Assembly (NCBI RefSeq): GCF_023008545.1
Contig: NZ_CP095397.1
Coordinates: forward strand, 1,426,001 to 1,490,000
Reading direction: 5' to 3'
From: Natribaculum luteum
GTDB taxonomy: Archaea > Halobacteriota > Halobacteria > Halobacteriales > Natrialbaceae
Length of the DNA stretch: 64,000 bases
The first letter of the stretch is position 1; every line of letters begins with the position of its first letter. Shown here piece by piece: positions 17,553 to 25,964 of this stretch. A program made the translations under genes and the position numbers. The notes under the pieces are model-generated. The model ran no database searches. It had not been told where the DNA came from and saw nothing but the letters and a program-made list of their open reading frames with translations.

Positions 17553-20206
17553 CAGATCCACCCCTCGTTCCATTTTTCAACAGCAGTTCCAGTCTCAGGA
17601 TATGCTGTTTCTATTGATCCATCCTGTTTTACCACGACGCGCATCCGTTCAATTCCTTCTTGAGGGACCGGCGTAAGCATATATTCTGTTTTCCCGATAG
17701 CACTACCACCCGAGGAGTCACCGCTTTTAATAGCTTCGTAGATTAGGTCATCAATTTCGTTTGTTGTCATTTTATTTGGTAATGTTTTCCCCTCTATTTT
17801 TTGACCTACTGGCCAGAAGCTTGTTATTCCATCTTCAGAGACTGCATCTTTTCCCACTCCCTGGATATGGCGTTGTTCAATATGTCTCCATCCAAAGTCA
17901 CTAGTGCCCTGTTCAAGCCATCTTACGTCACCATCTCTTTTTACGATAACATTCGTTCCATGTATATTTCCTTCTTCGGCGACGTGAAGTATATTGGCTG
18001 GTTCCAGATCAGGATCAATATTTCGGTATTGGCGTGCATCAGTACCACGATTGACGTAGACATCTGTCATCCGGTTCGTCGTCATCTGATCCTGATCGAG
18101 CAACCGACGCACATCGCCTGCAGTGTCCAGTTCATCGACGAACGCCCGTGCCGCACTCGGATCCGAGCTCTTCGAGAGGCGTGCCGCGAGCGCTGCCTGC
18201 TCGCTCGAGGACAGGTCCTCGAGGTGACGCAGGTCCTCGTCGAGGTGGTCGAAGGCACGCTTAATGCCGCCGGCGGTATCGATACCGTGATCGTCACGGA
18301 GGTGTCGCGCCACAGTCGGTGCATCGACGTGTGGTGTACCGCCGTCGGTGACGATCCGATACGTGATTTTTCCGGTTGTCGTCTCCGGCCCATCGAGCTG
18401 ACGAAGACCTCGAGCGGTGTCGATGTTGTCTCCAGCGTCGTCGAGTACGTGGCGGAGGTCGTCGGCACTCGAGACGCCTTTCAGCGTACCCTTCGATCCG
18501 ACGAGGAATTCGACGACGAGATAAGTGGTGTACCCCTCGTACCAGCCCGCGGCGAACTGGCAGTAGTCGGACGTGGGTTGATCGTCGTCGAGGTACTGGT
18601 CTGTACAGTACGTGACGTCTCCAGTCGGTGAACCAGTCGGCGACTGCTCCGGATTGTCTTGTGCCTGGGTTCGGTGGACGTTCGCACCCATGTTTCGCGC
18701 AACCTGAACCCAGAATTCAGCGTCAGATCTGGTGGGGTCTTGCTGGACTGCAAGGTACTCCTCGGTGAACGCCGTGACTGCCTCGGCCAGTTGCTCGGGA
18801 TCGCCGACGAGCAACCGAACGAAATCAGGGACCTCTGCTGCACCGTGCGTAAGTCCCGAAACAGTGCCGAGATCCCGCTGGTCCATCCAGGAGTATTCGG
18901 TAGCTACCCTGCCGGCGATCGACCGTTCGGTTTGGACGATCTCGGTACCGGTGTTTCCGACCGCATCTTCGGTCGTTACATCGGTTTCTGCCCCACGGAA
19001 CTCTGTCAGTACTCGCTCGCCTTCGGCATAAAACGAGATATCGCCCTCCCGAACGGGCGAGACAGATGGATAGGTTTTCGCGAACTCCGTGACTCCAGAT
19101 TGCTGTAGTTCGACACGGTCGACACCAAGTGAATCTACCACGAGGAGATCGAACTCGTAGACGTAGCCAGGCCGGTCGACATCAACCGACGGGGTCTCGA
19201 CCCCGTCCCACCCGACACTGAAACCTCCCTCGACGTCGAGGTTGCCTTTGGTCAGCCGGCGATTAAACTCGAGGAGGTGTGCTTCAGGCGGTGTCGTCGT
19301 GAAGACTGTCGGATCTTCCTCGGGACGATAGAGTGCCTCGACGTCGGAAATGCCGTCGGCGACCGTAGCGGTGCGTTTGGGATCGGTGCCGAGGTCGTGT
19401 TCCTCGAGGTCGGTTAGTCCGTCACCGTTCGTATCGGATACCAGTGGATTCGCAGAGACGCTCCGCGAGTCGAAATACGAGGACGTAGCACGATCATCGT
19501 CTGAAATGAGCGGTGCCATCAATTCTTGTGCATCTTCGTGATCGTCGACGACCTCGATCTCCCATCCCTCGAACTGTTCTCGGTCCGTCAGCCCATCACC
19601 GGTCGTGTCGATCCGGGCGGGGTGGTGTTCGGCGTAGGTGACCGACGCGTGCAGTTTCGTCTCGTTGTCCTCCTGGAAGACGCGATAGTTGATGTCGACC
19701 GTCTCGTTGTCGCGGATGCCGTCGCCACTCGTGTCCAGCGCGATCGGATCGAGGTTCAGCGGTTCGCCGACGACGCCGGGTTCGCCGGTCGGCATCGCCA
19801 GGTCCATCTCCGCAACCCGGTCGGGAATGCCGTCGCCGTTGGTGTCCTCGAGGTCGACGCCGGTCTGGTTCTCGGCGACCCGCTCGAAGGTGTCGGGCAG
19901 GTCGTCGGCGTCCTGGACGTGATAGAAGTCACCACCGGTAATGCCGGCGATCTCCCGGAGTTCGTTCTCGTCGATGCCGCCGCCGACGCCGATGGTGCTG
20001 ATCTCGACGTCGCGCTCGGCGGCCGTTTCGGCGATACCGATCGGGTCCGGTCCACGATTGGTGTAGCCGTCGGACAACAAGATGATCGTCTGGGAACGGT
20101 TGTCCCAGCCGTTGCGCCCGAATTCGCGAGTGCCGCCTGTAGCACAGAACCCGTATTCGTCGACCTGCAGGCGTTTAGATCGTCGATGCTCGAGGTCGGC
20201 CGAGCG
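17552..20206 (-). pseudogene. Truncated and frameshifted VWA/TSP3 surface protein with a C-terminal nuclease-like toxin domain
   Basis: From 20080 downward there are 842 open codons starting in the middle of a von Willebrand A domain (LLSDGYTNRGPDPIG, ISTIGVGGGIDENELREIAG). TSP3-like repeats follow (DTNGDGIPD, DTSGDGIRD, DTTGDGLTD, DTNGDGLTD), then about 450 residues without recognised domains. The final about 130 residues contain GWRHIEQRHIQG, TSFWPVG and a terminal GSIETAYP. That pattern resembles BECR-fold RNase toxins (family knowledge; not proven). In 20081-20206 the preceding VWA piece (STNTGSVLQAALA) is in frame +1, while FGRNGWDNRSQTIILLSDG is in the downstream frame, so an indel separates them. 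Nothing further upstream survives: the GATase stop is at 20207, so signal peptide and MIDAS motif are missing. The 3' part is AT-rich. Confidence 0.75.
19555..19775. repeat. 221-bp direct repeat, copy 2 (partner at 16411-16631)
   Basis: This is the copy inside the toxin pseudogene, same orientation as copy 1. It encodes the first two intact TSP3-like motifs after the VWA remnant. It is probably the donor, because its flanking sequence continues into a longer TSP3 array while copy 1 is cut off. Confidence 0.85.
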
Positions 20207-20926
20207 TCAGGTCGACGCGTCGTGGTCGCCGTCGGTCGCGGCCGTCGACGGTCGCACCTCCCGGACGTACTCGAGGAAGTTCTCGAAGACGAGTTTCGCC
20301 TGACCGGTCCGGGCGTGATTCTCGGCGGTGATGCTCTCGAGGACGCGCTGCTTGCGGTCCTCGTCGAACTCCTTGCGCTGGACCAGTTCGCGGGCCGTCT
20401 TTCGATCGTACTCGGGATGAAACTGGACGCCGAAGACGTGGTCCTTTCGGAAGCCGTGGTTCGAGTACTCGTTCGTCGCGAGCGGGTCGGCCCCCGGCGG
20501 GAGCGTCGCGACCTCGTCCTGGTGGGAGGTGAACGCGACGAACCGCTCGTCGATCCCCTCGAACAGCCGCGAATCGCCGACCTGCTCGATCTCGCTGTAG
20601 CCGATCTCGTAGGCACCCATGTCACAGACGGTGCCCCCGAGGACGTCGGCCAGCAGCTGGTGGCCCCAGCAGACGCCGAGACACGGGAGTCCGCGATCGA
20701 TCGCGCCGCTCACCCACTCTCTGGTGGGGGAAATCCATGCCTCGTCGTCGTAGACCGACGACCGTGAGCCCGTGACGGCGACGGCGTCGAAGTCGAACGT
20801 CTCGGGCGTGTGGCCGGCGGTGGCGTCGAACTCCGCCAGCGAGGCGTCGAGTTCGCGCCGAAAGTTCCGCGTCGTGTTCGCGTCCTCGTGGGCCGCGTTG
20901 AGGACGGCGATTCGGGGTCGACTCAT
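20207..20926 (-). CDS. Class I glutamine amidotransferase (GuaA-like type 1 GATase)
   Basis: A stand-alone 239-aa GATase. The nucleophile elbow is CLGVCWGHQLLAD, where the second Cys is the catalytic one. The His-Glu pair is FGVQFHPEYD. The GSRSSVYDDEAWI oxyanion/glycine loop precedes the elbow. Such stand-alone GATases hydrolyse glutamine or related gamma-glutamyl compounds; no synthetase domain is present, so the acceptor is unknown. Start MSRPRIAVLNAAHED at 20926 was chosen because the N-terminal strand begins there and upstream codons are shadow sequence. Its stop directly abuts the remnant of the toxin pseudogene, so the island's 5' junction is here. Confidence 0.9.
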   Translation of the reverse strand: MSRPRIAVLNAAHEDANTTRNFRRELDASLAEFDATAGHTPETFDFDAVAVTGSRSSVYDDEAWISPTREWVSGAIDRGLPCLGVCWGHQLLADVLGGTVCDMGAYEIGYSEIEQVGDSRLFEGIDERFVAFTSHQDEVATLPPGADPLATNEYSNHGFRKDHVFGVQFHPEYDRKTARELVQRKEFDEDRKQRVLESITAENHARTGQAKLVFENFLEYVREVRPSTAATDGDHDAST

Positions 20927-21023
20927 CACACGTTTCTGATGGCTCCGTGAAAATAGACCTTCCGCCCGGTGTCGGCGTTGCCGCGAGCCGCGAGCGCGGC
21001 GGCGGCCGAAGCCGGTCACGTCG

Positions 21024-22217
21024 TCAGGATGGCGCGTACCGTCCGTCCTCGTCACGACGGAACCGTTTGCCCGTCTCGAACCAGCCGTCGACGAACGCGC
21101 CACCGTCGCGGTCGACACTCGAGTCCACAGCGTCGTCACCGTCGCCGATACTGGCAGGACTTACGTACCCGTCGGCGACGACCGGTCCCGACAGCTGCAG
21201 GCGTCCCTCACCCGCGCCCTCGAGGACGCCATCGTCGACGAGTCGCGCCTCACAGCCGAGAACCGGCCGGAAACGGGTCTCGTCGACGCCCGCTAACGGC
21301 TCCGTCAGGGCGTTTGGACACTCGAGGAAACCACGGGCGCGAGTCAGTGGAACGCCTCGTTCGCGAAACGCCTCGTGGATCTCGTCGTCGACGGACGTTT
21401 CGCTGATGGCCCGCGAGACCGACCCGAGCCCGTCGTCGAACCCGCGAGCGGCGAGTTCCCGGAACTCCACGGCTCGTCCGACGAGCAGGGTCGCGTCCTC
21501 CTGGCGGATCGCCTCGAGTGCGTCGCCGGGATCGAACGCCCGGTCGAGCAGGATCGTCCCGCCGACGTAAAGCAGCGGGAGTGTGACCCGGAACAGCCCG
21601 TCGAACGTCGACAGCGGGAGGAAAAGCGGCACGCGATCGGTCCGACCGAGCCCCCACGTGGCAGCGCTCGCGATGCAGTTTCGCTCGACGGTCTCGCGGG
21701 AGAACGCGACGACCGGGGATCCACCGTCGTCGTGCAGGTAACACAGCGGCCCGTCCTCGCTTGCGGTGGCCGTTTCGGGAGCGACCCCCGTCGATTCGTC
21801 CACCACGACGTCGTCGAACGTGGCCGTCGCTTCTCGAGACAGCGCCCGAACCAGGTCGCGCTGGGCCGGTTCGTGGACGACGAGGTCGGGATCGATTCGG
21901 TCGATCGGGTCGCCGACGGTCGCAGGCGTCGACCGGTGGGAGAGCGGCGCGAACGTCACACCGAGTCGATGGCAGGCGAAAAACAGGGCGAGTGAGGCGA
22001 CCCGGTTCCGGCTGACGACGCAGACGACGTCGCCGGCACCGATTCCCGTTGCTACGAGCCCGGTCGCGACCCGGTCGGCGAGGGCAGCGAGTTCGGTATA
22101 CGAGACTCGCGTCCCGTCGACCGTCTTCGCGGATGCGTAGAATCGTGACTCCGAGACGTCGACGATCGCCGTTCGATCACCCCACAACTCCGCCCGACGC
22201 CGGATCGAGAGTGTCAC
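21024..22217 (-). CDS. Shortened AMP-binding (acyl-CoA synthetase-like) protein, possibly inactive
   Basis: The 397-aa product follows the N-terminal domain of the ANL adenylation superfamily: VSYTELAALADRVATGL, AGDVVCVVSRNRVASLALFFACHRLGVTFAPL, FLPLSTFDGLFRVTLPLLYVGGTILL and a terminal DGWFETGKRFRRDEDG that corresponds to the (Y)TGD region. Two key parts are wrong. The ATP-binding P-loop, normally rich in T/S/G followed by PK, reads YLHDDGGSPVVAFS. The C-terminal lid with the catalytic lysine is missing, because the protein stops right after the TGD-like motif. It may bind an acyl ligand or be a decaying paralogue. It starts at ATG 22217 and shares the strand with the hydrolase gene upstream, 43 bp away. 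Confidence 0.8.
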   Translation of the reverse strand: MTLSIRRRAELWGDRTAIVDVSESRFYASAKTVDGTRVSYTELAALADRVATGLVATGIGAGDVVCVVSRNRVASLALFFACHRLGVTFAPLSHRSTPATVGDPIDRIDPDLVVHEPAQRDLVRALSREATATFDDVVVDESTGVAPETATASEDGPLCYLHDDGGSPVVAFSRETVERNCIASAATWGLGRTDRVPLFLPLSTFDGLFRVTLPLLYVGGTILLDRAFDPGDALEAIRQEDATLLVGRAVEFRELAARGFDDGLGSVSRAISETSVDDEIHEAFRERGVPLTRARGFLECPNALTEPLAGVDETRFRPVLGCEARLVDDGVLEGAGEGRLQLSGPVVADGYVSPASIGDGDDAVDSSVDRDGGAFVDGWFETGKRFRRDEDGRYAPS

Positions 22218-22260
22218 GACTCGAGCTACGACGTCCCGCTACGTAGTAGTGTAGCAGGAT

Positions 22261-23046
22261 CTACTCCTCGAGTGCGTGCTCCTCGAGAAAGCCCACGATC
22301 TGGTCGTTTACCTCGCGAGAGCGCTCGACGAACGAGAGGTGGCCTGCGCCCTCGAGGGGCTGGAACTGCCCGCGTGGGAGCTGCTCGGCGAGCGTTCGGC
22401 CCGACTCCGGCGGGACGAGGTCGTCGTCGGTTCCGTGAAAGACGAGCGCAGGCTGGGTCACCTCGAGTCCCCACGCCGTCGCGTCGAACGACTCGAGAGC
22501 GGCGGTCTGTGCCTCCCATCCCTCGCGGGTCGCGTCGCCGTCGGCTCGCCAGTCGACGATCCCCTCGAGGAGGTCCTCGGGCTGTTCCGCGAGGAAGTCA
22601 GCCGAGAGGACGCCCTCGAGCGAGGCACGGAGTGCGTCGCGATCGTCCAGCGGTGCGTAGAGCGGGTCGAGGTCGAAGTCGTCGCCACGCGCGCCGGCTC
22701 CGAACAGCGTCAGCGTCTCGACCCGCGTCGAGGTCCGGGCGGCCTCGAGGGCGACGGCACCGCCGAGGCCAGCGCCGACGACGTGGGCGTTTCGCGCCCC
22801 GACGTCGGCGAGGACGGCTTCGAGGTCGGCTGCGAGCGTCTCCAGGTCGTACGGGCCTGGTGGGGCGTCCGATCTGCCTGTCCCACGAGGATCGAAGACG
22901 ACGACATCGAATGGGCCGGCGAGGGCGGCATGTTGCCACCCCCACGACCAGCCGCCGAGACCGGCCTCGGGGACGAACGCAACGGGATCGCCGTCACCGG
23001 CGGTCTCGTAGTACAGCGAGACGGATCCGTTCGAGGCTGTCGGCAT
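22261..23046 (-). CDS. Alpha/beta hydrolase fold protein lacking the nucleophile serine
   Basis: A 261-aa alpha/beta hydrolase: VSLYYETAGDGDPVAFVPEAGLGGWSWGWQ (oxyanion region), VVVFDPRGTGRSDAPP, acid residue in HGTDDDLVPPE, and histidine in GAGHLSFVERSREV. The nucleophile elbow, expected as G-x-S-x-G, reads VVGAGLGGAVAL, so the serine is replaced by glycine and normal ester hydrolysis is unlikely. Related haloarchaeal proteins may share this change, but I cannot check. It starts MPTASNGSVSLYY at 23046, the only start that matches the family N-terminus. It lies upstream of the truncated adenylation gene on the same strand; the pair could be an operon. Confidence 0.85.
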   Translation of the reverse strand: MPTASNGSVSLYYETAGDGDPVAFVPEAGLGGWSWGWQHAALAGPFDVVVFDPRGTGRSDAPPGPYDLETLAADLEAVLADVGARNAHVVGAGLGGAVALEAARTSTRVETLTLFGAGARGDDFDLDPLYAPLDDRDALRASLEGVLSADFLAEQPEDLLEGIVDWRADGDATREGWEAQTAALESFDATAWGLEVTQPALVFHGTDDDLVPPESGRTLAEQLPRGQFQPLEGAGHLSFVERSREVNDQIVGFLEEHALEE

Positions 23047-23475
23047 AGTCGACTCGAGGAGTTCGTTCGGGACGACGGTTTCGGTTCCACTCGAGCGTTC
23101 CCTCCTCGGTGGTGCCGTTCGACCGGAGAAAAGCGGCGACCGGACCGCTCGAGCGCCGACAGGAAGACGCTCTCGCGGTCGCTGGCAGGTGGGCCGGGCG
23201 GCCTGCGTACTCCCTGCGTTCGCGCGAGGGCGGCCCGTCGCGGGTCGTGTACCCCTACCCACAGACAGGCATACTGTTATTAGTTATCATATAACATAAT
23301 ACTGTCGGCGAGTGATAAGATCTGCGAAAAACGATCGATGGCCGGTCGACGGACGTCACCGGCGATATCTGACGTTCGACGGTGACGAGATACGACTGCG
23401 TCCGTGTGACGTTCCAGAACGATCGTCGTCTTCGAACGCGAGTCTTTTTCACCTTTCCAGTTTCAGAACCTACCC
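23047..23475. other. Gene-free divergent region with an AT-rich palindrome
   Basis: No convincing gene was found in these 429 bp. GTTAT-CAT-ATAAC (23283-23295) lies in an AT-rich patch (23272-23305). AGTCTTTTTCAC at 23440-23451 is the likely gcdH promoter, 25-35 nt before its ATG. Confidence 0.5.
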
Positions 23476-24639
23476 ATGCTCGACTACGTGCAACTCGAGG
23501 CCGACCTCGACGAAGAGGAACGGCTGATCCGCGACACCGCCCGCGAGTTCGTCGACGAGGAGGTCCGCCCGGAGATCGGCGACCACTTCGAAGCGGGTAC
23601 GTTCCCAACCGAGCTGATCCCGGAGATGGGCGAGATGGGGTTTTACGCGCCGAATCTCGAGGGGTATGGCTCGCCGAACGTGTCGGAGACGGCCTACGGG
23701 CTGTTGATGCAGGAACTCGAGGCGTGTGACTCGGGGCTGCGTTCGATGGCGTCGGTGCAGGGCGCACTGGTGATGTATCCGATTCACGCCTTCGGCAGCG
23801 AGGACCAGAAAGAAGAGTGGCTGCCGAAACTGGGTGCGGGCGAGGCGGTGGGCTGTTTCGGGCTGACCGAACCCGAGCACGGCTCGAACCCGTCGGCGAT
23901 GGAGACGCGGGCCGAACGCGATTCCGACGGCTACGTGCTCAACGGCTCGAAGACGTGGATCACGAACTCGCCGATCGCCGACGTCGCCGTCGTCTGGGCG
24001 AAAGACCACTCGAGCGAGGGGTCTCCGGTGCGGGGTTTTCTGGTCGAGACCGACCGCGACGGCGTGACGACCAACAAGATCGACGAGAAACTCTCCTTGC
24101 GCGCGTCGATCACGGGCGAGATCGGCTTAAACGACGTGCGCGTCCCCGAGGAGAACGTCCTGCCGAACGTCGAGGGCATGAAGGGGCCGCTGTCGTGTCT
24201 CACACAGGCCCGCTACGGCATCGCCTGGGGCGCTGTCGGCGCGGCGCGAGACTGCTTCGAGGAGGCACGGCAGTACGCGACGGATCGCGAGCAGTTCGGT
24301 GGGCCGATCGCACGTTTCCAGCTCCAGCAGGAGAAACTCGCGGAGATGGCGTCTCAGATCACGCTCGGCCAGCTCCTGGTCCACCGGCTGGCGGACCTCA
24401 AGGAACGTGGTGACCTCCGTCCACAGCACGTCTCGCTGGCGAAACGCAACAACGTGCAGATGGCCCGCGAGCAGGCCCGCGTCGCCCGCGAGATGCTCGG
24501 CGGCAACGGCATCACTACGGATTACTCGCCGATGCGCCACCTCGCGAACATTGAGACCGTCTACACCTACGAGGGGACCCACGACATCCATACGTTGATT
24601 CTGGGTCAGGATCTCACCGGTATCGCGGCCTTCGAGTGA
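23476..24639 (+). CDS. gcdH: Acyl-CoA dehydrogenase, glutaryl-CoA dehydrogenase type
   Basis: A 387-aa flavoprotein. It matches the glutaryl-CoA dehydrogenase branch closely: RSMASVQGALVMYPIHAFGSE, GCFGLTEPEHGSNPSAMETRA, GSKTWITNSPIADV, PEENVLPNVEG, ARYGIAWGAVGAA, AREMLGGNGI and TYEGTHDIHTLILG, where the glutamate of YEGT is the catalytic base. In that branch the enzyme oxidises and decarboxylates glutaryl-CoA to crotonyl-CoA, in lysine/tryptophan or aromatic catabolism, and passes electrons to ETF. Substrate assignment by motif similarity is good but not proven. It is monocistronic here. Its 3' end is duplicated just downstream. Confidence 0.9.
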   Translation: MLDYVQLEADLDEEERLIRDTAREFVDEEVRPEIGDHFEAGTFPTELIPEMGEMGFYAPNLEGYGSPNVSETAYGLLMQELEACDSGLRSMASVQGALVMYPIHAFGSEDQKEEWLPKLGAGEAVGCFGLTEPEHGSNPSAMETRAERDSDGYVLNGSKTWITNSPIADVAVVWAKDHSSEGSPVRGFLVETDRDGVTTNKIDEKLSLRASITGEIGLNDVRVPEENVLPNVEGMKGPLSCLTQARYGIAWGAVGAARDCFEEARQYATDREQFGGPIARFQLQQEKLAEMASQITLGQLLVHRLADLKERGDLRPQHVSLAKRNNVQMAREQARVAREMLGGNGITTDYSPMRHLANIETVYTYEGTHDIHTLILGQDLTGIAAFE

Positions 24640-24735
24640 CGAAGCTGGCTCGAGAGACGGCGCGATCCGGTGAGTTGGCCGGTATCGCGGCCTTCGAGTG
24701 ACGAGGTCGGCTCGAGAGACGGCGCGATCCGGTGA
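24617..24735. repeat. Imperfect tandem duplication of the gcdH 3' end
   Basis: A 57-bp block (24617-24673) containing the last gcdH codons, the stop and 34 bp beyond recurs at 24679-24735, a 62-bp period. Only a few positions differ (AAGCTG against AGGTCG). The second copy again reads GIAAFE-stop, in a frame with no gene attached. This is a recent local duplication. Confidence 0.9.
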
Positions 24736-24762
24736 CCGTTGCCCACTCGAGTCTCCGATCCG

Positions 24763-25761
24763 TTAGAGCGTTTCCGTTTCGTCGAACAGGTCGCGAACGT
24801 CCTCGAGGCCGCCGTCTGCCGACAGCGCGAGCGCCAGTTTGATCCGGGCTTTCCACGGCTGGAGGTCGCCACCCGGGATCGCGCCCGCCTCGCGGAGCGT
24901 CTGCCCGCCGCCGGGACCGCCGTACAGTCCGGCCGTCGTCCCGGCGTGACAGCGGGAGGTGAGCACGACGGGAACGCCCTCGTCGATCGCCGACTCGAGG
25001 GCGTCGCCGAGCGCGCCCGTCGTGTTGCCGAGTCCGGTACCCGCGACGACGACGCCGTCGACGCCGTCCTCGAGTGCGCGCTCGACTTGCCGTCCGTCGA
25101 CGCCCATCGCGTTCGTGACGAGTTCGACGCGAACGTCGCCGTCGACTCTCGCACCCGGAACCGACGCCGAGTAGCTCCGTGGCTCCCGGAGGAACCGGAC
25201 GCCGTTCGGCGTGAACTCGGCGACCGGGTTCGCGTCCGGCGATTCGAACGTTTCGAGTTTGCTCGTGTGGCCTTTCACGACCCAGCGGGCGGCGTGGACG
25301 GCGTCGTTGAACGCGAGGTACGCGCCGTTTTGAAACCGCTCGTGGGCGGCGGCACGGACCGCCGCGAGGAGGTTCGTCGGTCCGTCGGTTCCCAGCTGGT
25401 CGAACGGTCGCTGTGCGCCCGTGAAGACGACGGGGAGGTCTACCTCGCAGGCGAGGTCGACGTAGTACGCCGACTCGGCCATCGTGTCGGTCCCGTGGGT
25501 GACGACGACGCCGTCGGCCCCGTCCTCGGCGGCGCGTTCGACGGCGTCGACGATCTTCCCGGCGTTCTCGAAGTCCATCTGGAAGCCCGAGACCTGACAG
25601 ACGTCGACGACGTCGATCTCGGCGTGGTCGGCGATCTCGGGGACTGCCTCGACGAGGTCGTCACCCGACTCCGAGGGCGTCTTCCCCGACTCGTCTGCCT
25701 CGTCTGCGGACGTGCTCGCGATCGTACCGCCGGTGCTGACGATCCTGACGTGCGGTGGCAT
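24763..25761 (-). CDS. L-asparaginase (type I/II asparaginase-glutaminase family)
   Basis: The 332-aa protein carries both family signatures: RIVSTGGTIAST at residues 6-17, with the nucleophilic threonine, and VVVTHGTDTMAESAYYVDL near 90-108, with the second Thr-Asp pair. A lysine of the catalytic set is in VVKGHTSKLETF. The C-terminal half contains GVDGVVVAGTGLGNTTG and VVLTSRCHAGTT. It hydrolyses asparagine to aspartate and ammonia. GatD, the archaeal amidotransferase relative, carries an extra N-terminal domain and is about 80 residues longer, so that reading is disfavoured. ATG at 25761 fits the family start; the long upstream extension is shadow sequence. Confidence 0.9.
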   Translation of the reverse strand: MPPHVRIVSTGGTIASTSADEADESGKTPSESGDDLVEAVPEIADHAEIDVVDVCQVSGFQMDFENAGKIVDAVERAAEDGADGVVVTHGTDTMAESAYYVDLACEVDLPVVFTGAQRPFDQLGTDGPTNLLAAVRAAAHERFQNGAYLAFNDAVHAARWVVKGHTSKLETFESPDANPVAEFTPNGVRFLREPRSYSASVPGARVDGDVRVELVTNAMGVDGRQVERALEDGVDGVVVAGTGLGNTTGALGDALESAIDEGVPVVLTSRCHAGTTAGLYGGPGGGQTLREAGAIPGGDLQPWKARIKLALALSADGGLEDVRDLFDETETL

Positions 25762-25964
25762 ACGAGAGCCCTCGAGTCGAGGCGACAAGTGTCTGTCCAG
25801 TTCGGCGAATCGCTCGCCACAGTTCACGCCACCGCTCGGAACTGCTCGAGTAGGTGATCTGTTTCTCTCGCTCGAGGCGTCGGCTGCCGATATCAACACC
25901 CTCATGGCCTCGCCCGCATGACGGATAGGTGAACTGCCGCGACGCGACGACCGGCGGGTGACCC

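Noticed and set aside
20081-20206. Upstream extension of the toxin frame as an intact N-terminus starting at a TTG
   Set aside because: The matching VWA piece is in another frame and the domain start is missing, so this is a frameshifted fragment and not a real start.
24763-25761. GatD (Glu-tRNA amidotransferase subunit) instead of asparaginase
   Set aside because: The extra N-terminal domain of GatD is absent and there is no gatE nearby; size fits asparaginase.
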